From Bugulina stolonifera (taxonomy: Eukaryota > Bryozoa > Gymnolaemata > Cheilostomatida > Bugulidae): a stretch of 64,000 nt of DNA. Position numbers and translations under genes: made by a program. Where the stretch lies: positions 62,001-126,000 of the forward strand of contig OW285195.1 in assembly GCA_935421135.1 (NCBI GenBank), given 5' to 3'. Numbering within the stretch: position 1 is the first letter of the stretch; the number at the start of each line of letters is the position of its first letter. Below the pieces are notes generated by a model. The model worked only from the letters and a program-made list of their open reading frames with translations. It searched no databases and was not told the origin of the DNA. Shown piece after piece: positions 45,464 to 57,003 of this stretch.

Positions 45464-47285
45464 AATGAGTAAGCCTGGCTTAAAAGATGAGACTTCTGGT
45501 GAGTCGTCAAGCCAGCCAGAGAGGGAACCCACCACTCTGTTGGTGAATGCTGGCACGCTTGCCAGTGTGCTCAATCAGGCACGTGGTCCGATTTTGGACC
45601 AAATCAGGAGACAAGTTGTCTCAGTTTACTGGCGATGGGTCAGTAGACGTGGCAGCGTGGCTGCGTGAGTACGAGAGGTACTGTGGGTTGGAGAGAGTGT
45701 CTCCAACCGACCTGCTAGCATACATGCTGGGGGGCAATGCTGCTTGAGTGTACAGACGGATGATGGTACACGAGGCGTCTAATTGGGACGTCGTGAAGGC
45801 TGTGTTAACAGCGGAGTACGCCATGCCTCGGCAGGAGGCATGGCGTCAGTTTGTCAACCTCCAACTCCAGGAGGGAGAGTCGGTTGACGTGTACCTCGAC
45901 AGGCTGGAGAGGTATGCTGGTAGACTGGGGCTGTCTTCTACAGACCTTAGTTTTCGGATTAAGTTCACAGAGGGGCGTACACCGTCGACTTTGGGGCGCT
46001 GTTGTCCCGGGTGCGAGGGAAGCTCGCATCGAGGAGGGCAGTGGGAGGGCGTGCTGGATCAGCACAGCCGTCTGTCACTGCCGCTGCTACTGCTTTGGGT
46101 AAGCAGACGGGGAGCACTGCTAGTTGCTTCCGCTGTAGAGGTCCACACCGGGTAAAGGAGTGTACCGTGAGTAGGCGGGCCTTCTCCGGTAAGCAGCCTT
46201 CGAAGCACTCTTCTGGCAAGAGGGCAGGGTGTTTTCGGTGTGGCAGCACCGATCACTGGGTGCAGGAGTGTCCTGCACCGAAGCCGCCTGCAGCGGCTGC
46301 AGGGCTGGAGGATAGCCAGTCAAGTTTTCACGGGGAAGGTGCAACTCGGGGCGCCGCATCCTCCGCCATGGACACCAGCAACTAGGCGTTAATCGCCGAG
46401 CACCTTGCCCCTCAACAACGAGTGAAGTGCTGAGCGGTGCATGCGTACCGCGAGATAGCCTGGCGCTGTCGGGGGCCACTGGTAAGGCTACAACTAATAG
46501 TCGAATGCCAGTCATTCAGGCCGTTCTGAACGGTCGTTGTTTCTCGTGTCTGGTTGACACTGGAAGCGAGCGGACTCTGGTCAGTCCGCGGGTGGTGGTG
46601 GGAAAGGCCCTAAGGCAGAGTCGGCCTTTGTTAACGGCTGATGGCAAGGCCTTTAACGTGAGGGGTTGTTGTCGGGTTATCATTGGATTGCACGGGCACT
46701 GTTTTGATGTCTCTGCGCCAGTGATGAATGAGTTGGGCAATCTGGGAGTTGATTGCTTACTCGGCGGAGATGTGATTAATCACATGGGTGGAGTCACTGT
46801 GCAGAGAGGCTCTGACTCAAAGTACTTGGTTCGCTGGGGAAAGTCTTCCTCGGGTACTTGCTGCAGGATTCCTGATCAGCGGAGTGAACATACGTCATTG
46901 GCTTGTGGAGCAGCCGGCAGTCGTTGTGGCGACACTAATAAGTCTCTGAGGGTTGAGGACCCCGACTTCTATGCCATCTTTGCAAATGGTCAATGGACGG
47001 TCAGCTGGCGGTGGTCTGGAGAATCTCCCAAGAAGCTTCAGTCACGTGTCTCTGAGTACAAGTGTGCTCAGGCGCCACATTTGCGTGAGCGTTATTGCGC
47101 TGAACTCGAGAGCTGGATCTCGAAGGGTTGGTTGAAACGGTGGGATGGGCCAGTCACAGGTATTATTCCATTACTGGCGGTGTTTCAACCAACAAAGGAC
47201 AAGGTTCGTCCAGTCATGGATTACCGTGAATTGAATAATGTGAGCACAGACACAGCGAGACTTCCACTCGAACAAAAGTCATGTA
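45464..47285 (+). pseudogene. Decayed LTR-retroelement gag-protease-RT fragment
   Basis: It starts at ATG 45464. A gag region (RRMMVHEASNWDVVKAVL) is followed by two zinc knuckles (CFRCRGPHRVKEC and CFRCGSTDHWVQEC), then a retropepsin-like motif LVDTGSERT near 46550, and an RT start (KVRPVMDYRELNNV). It then ends abruptly just before a host splice acceptor at 47286. Frame changes near 45610 and 45990, an in-frame TGA at 45745-45747 and the missing rest of pol show that it is dead. No LTR pair was found. The lineage is uncertain: the RT motif differs from Ty3-1, Ty3-2 and copy B. Confidence 0.75.
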
Positions 47286-48094
47286 GGTCAATTAGATTTG
47301 TACCAGTTTGATGAAGAACTTTGTCTTCAAAAGTTGCAAGAAGTAGCAGATGAAAGCAAATGTTTGGGTGACAAGTTACATGGTAAATGGGCGGAACTTG
47401 GTAGAGAAGTGGGCCTTAAAAGAAAATCAGGGAATGAAGATTAACTCAATGCTTCCCAGGTAAGATCTCCATAATTTTTGCTTGAATTATAATGTACTTG
47501 AATAAGATTTAGCTAGAAAGATGCAGTCATATTATTATACATGTATATTATATACATGTATAATATATGTTTAATCGATTGATTGATTGATTAGTCTGCG
47601 TGGCAATGAAAAGTTAAAATATTCATAATATATACATAATTACAGATTCTTCAGAAATTTGCAAATAACAATGGCTTTGACTTTACCACTAAAGGCCGTG
47701 TTTGGAGGACACTGTATAAACATGAAGGCTTGAGACTTGCAGTCACACAAACAACAAGCAAGAACAAAATTGGTATTGAACTATTTTAAAACAACTATAT
47801 AGGATTTTCCTTTAAGTACATGCACATTTAGTAAATCGTGGGAAAAATGGAAGTATGTATTGCGATACATTTGCTGTAGTATAAACAATGTCAGCATATA
47901 TATATTTTGACTGCATAGATTATGTGGTTGATATGCATGATGGTGTATTTAGTTGAACGAAAGAAGGAGATGGTGAGCAAAGGTGAAATAGAGCTAGGGA
48001 GGGCAATGTGCCCAACACTGGAAACTATGCATAAAAATAGAATTGCAGTTGAGGAAAGAATTGATGGACGCCTCATAAGCTTAACCTATATAAG

Positions 48095-48290
48095 TGTATT
48101 GGAAGCTAGGTAAGAGCACTAAGGCTAAGGGGATAGGTAAGATTATAAGGATAGCTTGGAGATAGCTGAGAGATAGCTGGAGACCTAAGAAAGGGACACT
48201 TTATGGTTGAGAGTGAAGGAGAGAGGTGATACAAGACAGACTAACAGTACAGACGAAGGATATATTAAACCTGTGAGTACAGACATTACA
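48095..48290 (+). repeat. Ty3-2 5' LTR (196 bp)
   Basis: It begins tgtattggaagc and ends gacattaca. It differs from the 3' LTR at five positions. Confidence 0.95.
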
Positions 48291-49462
48291 TGGTGTCAGA
48301 AGTAGGATCATTGGATAATACACAGGTTACAGTAGAACACAGAAAGGTGGGGTAAGTTATAGATCTGTACCTAGACAAGTCATAGGCCTGATAGGAAATT
48401 TTTTCCAGTGTTTAATTCAGAGTCAGGGGGAGGGCTAAGTACAAGTAAAATAATCATGGCTACAACAAGAGACAGACCTAGTGTAAGGGGAGGGATGTCA
48501 GTGGAGGACTAGCATAGCTTCATTCAAAGATTTAACATTCAAATGGCTTTTCAGGAATTGAAGATACCAAATGGGGTAGATGACGCTGGCGAAAGGAGAG
48601 AGATAATTGAGCATAAGAAGGGGTGCATGTTGCTTGATAGAATAGGGGAAGAGGGCTACGAAATTTTTATGGAGTGGGAGTTGGAAGTAGAAGCAATTAG
48701 GTTTACTGATATCAAGAATAGGTTTGACAACCACTTTAAAGGGAAGGCACATACGATGAGGAATTTAGATAGCTTATTTACATGCAAACAAAATGAACAG
48801 GAGAATTTTGCAGCATATGTGGCTAGACTCAGGCTTATAGCTAAAGGGTGTGAACTAGGGGCATTGGAGGCCAAACTAGTGCTACATAAGGCACTAGTGG
48901 GTACCAGAGAAGATACAATAAGGGTTCACATTTTGAAGGAAATGGCAAAAGGGAATGGGCAGATTGATTATGAGGCTATGATAAACCTAGGCAAGAATAT
49001 TGAGACAGCAATGGTAAATGCCGAGTGCATGAGGAGCTCAGAGTCAGGGGTAAAAGAACCAGAGGAAGAGTGGGTGAGAGTGCATAGGGGGTAAACAGAA
49101 GAAAACTTAGCCCAGAGTTGGTAACTAGAAAGGTCCAAAGGAAGAGCAGTCCAAAGAGAGGTCAGGGACTAACTTGTTTTAACTGTGGGGAAATGGGGCA
49201 TTTTGCAAGAGAATGCGCAAGGGAAAGAAGCGGCGCATGTTTTAAATGCGGGAAGAATGGCCACTATGCTCGGGACTGTAGTAAAATTAGAAATGAATCA
49301 ATGAAGAGAAGACAGGACGGAGATAAGCAGATTGAGTCCACGGGAAGAAGGGAGCCAAAATGCTATAATTGCCAGGGTTGGGGTCACATGGCCAGGGCTT
49401 GTACATCAGAATCTGTTAAAACCAGGGAAGTTAGGGCTGACAATTGTTATTCGGAGTCCACA

Positions 49463-49468
49463 TGACTA
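49463..49468 (+). promoter_or_regulatory. Ty3-2 gag-pol UGA CUA junction
   Basis: The gag frame ends at TGA followed by CTA, and the protease frame continues in phase (both frames match modulo three). The same hexamer occurs at the Ty3-1 junction, although the surrounding residues differ. Conservation of the hexamer supports stop-codon readthrough in this lineage. Confidence 0.75.
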
Positions 49469-52275
49469 TTCGTGGGAAAATGCGGGACTGATATTAAGGA
49501 TGATGATGATGAATTCGAACAAGATTTACAGGTAGATGGGAAAATAATAAGGTTTTTGGATGATACAGGGGCTGATATATCAGTGCTAACAGTAGGGTCA
49601 GCGAAAAGTTTAGGGCTGAGGCTAGAGAATTTAAAGAAGAAGGTGAGGGGAGCAGGAAATAATAGGTTGAAGGTAGTAGGAGAGGTAGAAGTAGAATTGA
49701 GGAATGGGAGTAAGGCAGTTAAAACAAAAGTTTTTGTTATTGAAGGGGCTACCAGGAACCTAGTGGGTAGGAAGGAAATTAGGAAGCTGAATTTGCTGGC
49801 AGAAGTGAATAGGATCACACAGAGGGATGTAGAGAAAGGATTTCCATCACTTTTTAAGGGCTTGGGTAAGATGCCGGTACAATATAAAATTGATGTGAAG
49901 GAAGGGGCAAGGCCGTTTCGTTTGGATGTCCCTCGCAAGGTGGCAGCGGGACTAGAGGAACAGGTTAAGGCAGAACTAGATAGAATGGTAAGGGAGGGAG
50001 TTATTACTCAAGTAGACAGGCCAACAGACTGATGTGCAGGGCTACTTTGTGCTCCAAAGAAAAATGGGAAGGTTAGGTTGTGTGTGGACCTGTCACAGTT
50101 AAATAAACATGTGAGAAGAGAAGTGTTCCCGTTGCCCAACACAGATGTGACATTAGCAAAACTAGCCAAATCAAGGGTTTTCAGTAATATGGATGCCAAT
50201 TCAGGGTTTTGGCAAACAGAATTGGAGGAGAAATCTAGGAAATTTACAACATTCATAACACCATTTGGGAGGTATTACTTTGACAGGCTGCCATTTGGGA
50301 TATCGTCGGCACCAGAGTTTTACCAGCGACAGGTATTGAGGGTATTAGAGGGGCTGCAAGGTGTGATATGTCAGATGGATGACATTTTGGTTCATGGTAG
50401 AGATGCTAGGGAACATGATGAAAGGCTTAAAGCTGCATTACTTAGGTTAAGAGAGGCGGGAATAACACTGAATAAGGAGAAATGTGAGTTTGGGGTGGGG
50501 AAAGTGAAATTTCTTGGACACGTAATAGATGGGACGGGAATACATGTGGACCCAGAAAAAGTAGAGGCAATACACCAGCTACCACAGCCAAAAAATGTCA
50601 AAGAGGTGAAAAGCTTTCTGGGAATGGTAGGGTACTTGGGAAGATTCAGTGATAAGCTGTCAGAGTTATCGAAACCACTGAGGGAGTTGTTAAAAAAGAA
50701 AAACAGCTTTGATGGGGAGAAGCACAACAAAAAGCTTTCCAGGGAATTAATGAGCATGTGGGAGAGGCCCCAGTATTAGCAAAATTTGACCTAAACAAAA
50801 AGACAAAGGTGACAGCCGATGCCAGCTCATTTGGGTTAGGGGGAGCATTACTGCAGTGGGAAGACGGGTCATGGAAGCCAATAGCATACGCATCAAGGGC
50901 GTTGTCAGATACAGAGGGTAGGTATGCTCAGATCGAGAAAGAGGCATTAGCATTGGTGTGGGCTTGTGAAAAGTTTGAATACTATTTGGTGGGTAGGGAA
51001 TTTCTACTTGAAACAGATCATAGGTCATTGGTAGAATTACTAGAGGAAGCTGATCTGGCGCAGCTGCCATTGCGGGTCCAACGGTTCAAACTAAGGATGA
51101 TGAGGTTCCAATATAGGGTGATACACACACCGGGTAGTGAAATGTACATAGCCGACTGCTTATCTAGAAAACCGGTAGGGGGTTTTCTGAACGGGACAGA
51201 AAACTAGAACTCCGAACCTCGGCTCACATTAGGTATTTAGTGGAGGGCACTGCTTTACTAGGTAAGGAACTAGAGGACTTGAGGGTTGAGACACAAAGGG
51301 ACCAAACATTACAAGAGGTAATGAAGTACATGGGAGAGGGGTGGCCTAAGAGTCACAGTATGAGGGGGGAAGTAAAACAGTTTTTCTTGGTTCGTGGCGC
51401 CCTATCACAGTACAATGGGTTAATATTAAAAGGTGATCAGATAGTCATACCCAGGGGAGAGAGGAGTGAAACCTTAGATAAGATACATGAGGGTCACCAA
51501 GGGGAGGAAAAGTGCAAGAGGAGGGCCTCAGAGTCAGTGTGGTGGCCAGGGATAATACCAGAGATAAGGGAGAAAGTGAAAAAATGTGAAATATGTGCAA
51601 AGAATAGGAAGTTGGTTAACCAACCACTAAGGGTATCAGGATTACCAGGGGGACCATGGGAGGAATTGGGAGCAGACCTGTTTCAGTTTGAAGGGGTAAA
51701 CTTTATTGTGGTAGTCGATTATTATTCCAGATGGATTGAGGTAATGGGAATAGGGGGCAAACTGCGGGAGAGGTAATTGAAAAGTTAAAGATAATGTTTG
51801 CTAGGTTTGGGCATCCAATACGGCTAAGGACAGACAATGGCCCCTGTTTTAGCTCTAGGGAGTTTAGGGGTTATACAAAGCAAGTGGGAATTGCGCATGA
51901 AACCAGTAGTCCGCTATATCCACAGAGCAATGGGGCAGCGGAAAGGGCGGTGCAAACTGTTAAGGGGCTGTGGAGAAAAAACCAGGACAGGGTAGGAGCA
52001 TTGGCTGTGTATAGGGACACACCGTTAGAGTCGGGTTATAGTCCAGCCCAATTGCTGTTTGGAAGGTCGATAAGGGTGGGTCTGTCAAGGATAGCCCAGA
52101 GGGAAGTCGACCATGAGAAGTTTAGAGCTAAAGATAAGGGACTGAAACTGAGGATGGAGGCAAATTATAATGATAGGAGGAGGGTAAGAAACTTGGGTGA
52201 TTTGGCAGTAGGTGATAAAGTCTGGGTAAAAACTGCTAATCAGGATTATGGACGGGAGGCTAGGGTAATTAGGTG

Positions 52276-52470
52276 TCTTCGCGACCTCTTGGACGGACCC
52301 GGGTCGCAAATAAAATTTACAAGATGGCCGTTCGACCAAGGCCAGAAGGGCTATTGGCCTAGAATTTTGCTTGGCCGGACGAAACCATCCCTAGCTCATC
52401 GACACACCTGATTTATTCGCGCGGAAATGAGGATTTTGCTTTTGGCCCAGGCCGGTGTGTTCGCGACCCT
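52276..52470. other. GC-rich segment interrupting the Ty3-2 integrase tail
   Basis: Composition switches to GC-rich with gaps in homology to Ty3-1. The segment starts at gtcttcgcgacc and near its end repeats gtgttcgcgacc (52454 onward), so it is bounded by imperfect direct repeats about 180 bp apart. It may be a small unidentified insertion or a rearrangement. Confidence 0.45.
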
Positions 52471-53035
52471 GTGACGGATGTGTGCCGGAAAACATTGTTG
52501 TAAATCGGCCTGGGTCTGAAGTTCAGGTCGGGAAGACACCTATTGGCAGGGCCGAGGAACCGGACAGTTATTTAGTGCGAGTAGATGGAGCAGTTGTTAG
52601 GAGAAATAGAAAACACTTGGTACTAATGCCAGTAAGTGACAGTGAGAGAGAAGGTGGCTCTGAAACAGAAAGTGATTTAGGAGGAGAGGAAAACCAGGAA
52701 GGGGAAGAAGTGAATATAGAACCAGAACAGGATGTTAGGGTCAGGGGTAAGTCCATAGCAGAAGGACATGAAGTTGCTCAAGGGACAGACAGACAAAATG
52801 AACCAAGGGAACAGAGACAGGCCGGAGCAGTGACAAGATCAGGGAGGGTGAGTAGGCCCAACCCTAAGTACAGAGACTACGTTGTATATAAATAAATTGG
52901 TACGGGGCTAAGGAAAGAAGAATAAAGGGGCGGGGGGGGGGGGGGCGTAGGCAAAGGTAGTCACCGGAATGCAAAGCATACATAAGCACTAGGTAACTCG
53001 CTGAGAAAACAGAAAAAGGAAGAAAGAAAGGGGAA

Positions 53036-53231
53036 TGTATAGGGAGCTAGGTAAGAGCACTAAGGCTAAGGGGATAGGTAAGATTATAAGGATAGCTTGG
53101 AGATAGCTGAGAGATAGCTGGAGACCTAAGAAGGGGACACTTTATGATTGAGAGTGAAGGAGAGAGGTGATACAAGACAGACTAACAGTACAGACAAAGG
53201 ATATATTAAACCTGTGAGTACAGACATTACA
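53036..53231 (+). repeat. Ty3-2 3' LTR (196 bp)
   Basis: It begins tgtatagggagc and ends gacattaca. It is followed by the right copy of the ATAAG duplication. Confidence 0.95.
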
Positions 53232-53931
53232 ATAAGGAAGCAGCATTTGAAATCAATGGAAAAAAAAGGTCTGCTGTGAAAGAGTGACAACATGTCCCTG
53301 AGTGAGGAAGAATGCGATGCAAAGTAGAGAAAATACAGAGGTGAGATACATGTATAATAATATCATGAAAAATCTGATTAGGGAAAATTGGCTTGGACGG
53401 CAAGCTAGTAGTGTCACTTTTAAATTTGTAAGTCACATGAGTCTTTTTCTGCACCAGCATCCACCACATAACTTTTGGCTAAAACTTTTAATATCCCGTT
53501 TCTGCCGCTCTCAGCTCACGCAGACTGTTTTACTGCTGGGAAAAAACTTCTGTTTGTGCTAGGATGCACAATTTTGAACCAATAAAGAATAAAAGTACAG
53601 ATAGTAATTACTTGCTAAGATGCTGCTGCACCAAGGGGGAAAACCTACCTGGCAAAAATGTTCAATCCATAGCTTATAATAAGAAAAATATTACATTTAT
53701 TTGTAATACAGATTGAATTTCCTGAGCCACTGAAATACCCGTCTGTACAGTTCTTTTAGTAACCATAATTATGAAAAATCATTGGACCATCTACTGGAAA
53801 TTGTACTGTATATGTATGCATTTATTGCTGAAAGCCAAAAATTTAGTGAAAGTTTGGAGGTTTTTAGCAAAGTAGGTTTGTAGCTCTCAGAACCTGAGGA
53901 ACGAAGTATGAGTAACTTTTCTATTTTATAG

Positions 53932-55760
53932 CAAATCCAATGATGCTAGAAGACACCCTATACAACAAACGAGGACATCTGGAGGAGCTAGAGACTACAA
54001 GACATTTTGTTGTATGGGGTGACCACAGTGATCTAGATTCACACTCGCACTATGTTGTAGCCATTTGGTTTATATATGATGAGGCTGTATACTTGAACCC
54101 AGCAGAAGCCTGCAGTTAAGACAGACAGAGCATTATTTGTGCTCATCTTCTTTTATTTAATGTTGTCAGGTCATTTGGGAAATGATACAGTATAGGCAAT
54201 GGCACAATTTCTAGCCCAATATTGTTTATGGTGATTGATTTTAGTACTATTGGTTTCTATAAATGATAATGACACACAAAGAATTATCTAAACATGACAT
54301 AATGAGCCATTTTTTTCTAGAGCAACTTAGGTTTTCCATGCACAAGATGGCAAATACAAGTAGTTCAGTCAAATTTCTGCGAATGAATGAATATCCCATA
54401 CAATTCAACTATTGTGAGATATTACCTATATTCATTTGCTGGAGGCTAATGAATAATACTCTTCACTCCTCACCTTCTTAGTTTTAAAACCAGTATGATC
54501 AATGCAATTAAATACCAAAACTCAAAATCCAGTTACCAAATTCTTATCATTTGAATAACCAATAAGAATCTTATATTGTTCACCTATGTTTTCAGTGCTA
54601 ACGTTCAAGCTATGGTGGAGAGGCCATATATACATGTACATATGATTGGAAGGTCCAAATCATCCATCCAGGAGCAGCTTCGCTACATTGAACAGAGAAT
54701 ACAAGAACTGAAAACATGTCTTGTTCCGATGGAGCATGAAGGGAGAACCTACACAGACATACCAAGATTTTATTCTGGTGAATACCGAACAAAATTAATT
54801 TGCAACACGTGTATCTACATGATTGTAGTTATGTTCAAAAATAATACAGGGCTTTGGTTAGGCCCAACTTATATAGCAGAAGTTGTGGAGAAGATACATG
54901 GTATACAATAATAACAGATTCTAACATTAAACCACTAGGTGACTTGCCAAGCCGAGCATTTGAAGCGGGTGGTTCTGGGCCCAGCAGCTGTTATCTGTGT
55001 TCTTGTGGTGCATCGGTTTCAACCTATTCTAACCCGGCAATTGCAATGCAAACCCAGCTCTTCAGGAACCTTCAAGATAGGAGAGCACACTTTGCTTCTG
55101 GTGCTGTTACACAGCCATCATATGTCTACAACATTCAAGCAATGAAGGTAAGATTACGCATAGAGGCTATTTACATTTTCTTTCTTCTATATTGATGGTA
55201 TGTTAAATACAAAAATCAGCTACCCCACTGTTTTATATTAGAACAGAATGTGTATAATTACAATAACCCAAATTCTATCGGTAGAAACAAGAAGTTGAAG
55301 CTGAACTGCTAGCTAGAAACGTTTCTGTCAAAGGAGAAGACAAGGTTGGGGATTTAAAAACATTCTGCGGAATGAACTCAAAGGTGAATTCTTGTTTTAC
55401 CTAGTGTACTCATCTACATGTACACCTATACATGCATTTTGGTTGGTTGAATTATGACCAAAGAAAAATTAGTCGAAAGTTGTACTGTAAATTTCCAATT
55501 CAATGCCTCTGCCATACTTTACTCCAGGCCATAACAATTAGTTTTCTCCTCATAATTTTAAGGTGTCGTGCGCCTTCCTGCTCTGTTATCATCAGGACTT
55601 ACCGAGGGAGAAATAGGATGCGACGAATATGAAGTATGTTTTTGTGAGCCACTGCATGACTTGAAAAATATCATAACACATATTCTTGAAGAGCTGCTGC
55701 ACAACATTGCCAGTGCTGAGCCCAGGGCTATTGTTGAGCAGGTCTGCAAGGATACACTGG
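53932..55760 (+). pseudogene. Middle exons of the uncharacterised gene (EPLHD-type family)
   Basis: Exons: 53932 to about 54116 (RGHLEELETTRHFVVWGDHS; TAA at 54117-54119), 54596-54777 (RSKSSIQEQLRYIEQRIQEL), 54939-55147 (SRAFEAGGSGPSSCYLCSCG), 55285-55383 (LLARNVSVKGEDKVGDLKTF, SAP-like), and about 55564-55760 (RLPALLSSG, then CEPLHDLKNII). Donors and acceptors are canonical. The phases of the second to fourth exons fit; the join into the last is one base off. The motif order strongly recalls an uncharacterised animal gene family with RHF-W-DH, RSxSS, FExG--C--CG and EPLHDLK motifs. This is recognition from memory only, with no known function. The Cys pair resembles a small zinc site. Confidence 0.6.
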
Positions 55761-56007
55761 GTATGAAATTATAAATTATTGACTTTCTACTAATTTCTAC
55801 TTATGGTTTATGGCGTTAAAGTTGTTCATGTGCTTAAAATTTGCGGTCACACCAGTAACAAACCCAAGTTGACTAATACGAGTATATTCAGTAAGGTAAA
55901 CATGTACAATGTAAAAGCAGTCCTAGATTAATACATTTGCTATATTGCTCATATTTTAGCGGCCAAAACCCAGCTCAAAGGATCTGATGCCAGATCATAC
56001 CTGATAT

Positions 56008-56670
56008 TGTGATGGTACGCCAAGTCGTATCTTCCATCTGACACTCATTATTGTGTGCACATACATGTATATATCTGCTTGTACCTTACTATATGTTATT
56101 GTATATAGTTACATGATTGTTACTAAGTCTTTTAATGCCTTTTATACCCATGTACAGAGGCCCGACCTCTCAGAATCCATTGATATTGATTTTGTACATG
56201 AAGTGGACCATTTTAAGCAACTTTTGTAGAACCCGACCTATTTTGGGTCGGCCGTCGGGCTTCCGGTGGCCATCTTGTTGCGCAACTTCCGGACGACCAC
56301 ACGTCGTCTTTTCCCGACGTCACGTCGGCCGGAAGTCCTTATACTATATAAAGGGCACTGTTTTACTGTTCATTGTCTCAGTCTTCACTTGGCTTTCAAT
56401 AAAGACACATCTATACTTGATACAGAGACTTTCACTTCCTTTTGCCAGGTCATTCGCTATGTGAACTGCCTACTAGGTCGGATCACTCTCTTTCATTGTA
56501 TAGTCTGAAGGTCGGACTTGAGATCAGATGGATCGTCTTTGGTAGTATTTGGGCTACTGAGACCGCTCGATCTTTCATGTAATGCGAAGTCCTATTACCA
56601 CTCATAGGCACTTCATTTCTGGGTCGGTAGTCGTCCAAGGCGACCGCACCAAAACACAGAAACCATTACA
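56008..56670 (+). repeat. Copy C 5' LTR
   Basis: This is a 663-bp repeat, tgtgatgg to ccattaca. It is nearly identical to 60572-61235, with a handful of substitutions such as near 56205. Confidence 0.93.
56270..56403 (+). promoter_or_regulatory. LTR promoter and polyadenylation signals
   Basis: In order: gccatcttg (YY1-like), acttccgg (ETS-like, 56285-56292), gacgtcacg (CRE-like, 56316-56324), ccggaagt (ETS-like, 56329-56336), tatataaag (TATA box, 56345-56353) and aataaa (56398-56403). The order suggests transcription starts shortly after the TATA box, with R and U5 following. The same block is present in the LTRs of copies A and B. Confidence 0.65.
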
Positions 56671-57003
56671 TTGATGGCAGCGGTGGGATTCTAAGGTCGT
56701 ACTCTTACGATGCGAAGCGAAGGAAGGTGACCTCGGCCTCGGGTAACCGACCGACCTCATTCTTCAATACTTTAACGGCGATTAAGGACTCGGACCCGGG
56801 AACCCTTTTATGAGAAGGTGACAAACGCTAAAGTGCACCCATAATTCTCGTGGTTCCGCTGGATGTAGCCCGACCTACGCCGGATCTTCAATCAAAGACC
56901 GACCTCGGATCCAGAATAGATTGACGGTACTCAGTACGTTGACTAGGCCGACGCGGCCTCACAAACCAAAGCAGTTTAACTCACTACCCGACACCCTACC
57001 GAC

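Larger units (their letters stand above)
48489..52895 (+). pseudogene. pol: Ty3-2 gag-pro-pol, broken
   Basis: Gag runs to 49090, where a G5 run shifts the frame. Three CX2CX4HX4C knuckles follow (CFNCGEMGHFAREC, CFKCGKNGHYARDC, CYNCQGWGHMARAC). The gag stop TGA (49463-49465) is followed by CTA and an in-frame protease (DDTGADISVL), as in Ty3-1. RT (50078-50750) has CQMDDIL, RNase H has TADAS and ETDHRS, and the integrase has RTDNGPC and NGAAERA. Breaks: TGA at 50030-50032 at a Trp position in Ty3-1, shifts near 50710, 51200 and 51755 (G runs), and a GC-rich segment near 52276-52455 that disrupts the region after the integrase core. The acidic tail ends with TAA after DYVVYK, close to the Ty3-1 C-terminus. 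Confidence 0.88.
48095..53231 (+). mobile_element. Ty3-2: degenerate Ty3/gypsy element inserted in an exon
   Basis: The LTRs are 48095-48290 and 53036-53231 (196 bp each, five differences, about 97% identical). An exact 5-bp target duplication, ATAAG, flanks it (48090-48094 and 53232-53236). The primer-binding site tggtgtcagaagtagg (48291 onward) is of the same tRNA-Leu type as in Ty3-1. A polypurine tract precedes the 3' LTR (about 53016-53035). The order is gag, three zinc knuckles, protease, RT, RNase H, integrase, acidic tail. It is a relative of Ty3-1 with many breaks. Confidence 0.95.
47287..53331 (+). pseudogene. 5' part of an uncharacterised multi-exon gene, one exon split by Ty3-2
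   Basis: Exon-like blocks: 47287-47459 (acceptor tag, donor GTAAGA, with a TAA at 47442-47444), 47646-47772 (KFANNNGFDFTTKGRVWRT), and an exon from 47919 holding VSKGEIELGRAMCPTL. The last is interrupted at 48094/48095 by Ty3-2 and resumes at 53237. Leaving out the element and one copy of the duplication, the frame continues across the junction to KSMEKKGLL, then meets a TGA. From memory, the phrase IELGR followed by a basic GR-I-L block occurs in a repetitive gene family of cnidarians and other basal animals; I cannot verify this here. The phase between 47772 and 47919 does not fit, so the gene is probably decayed. Confidence 0.5.
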
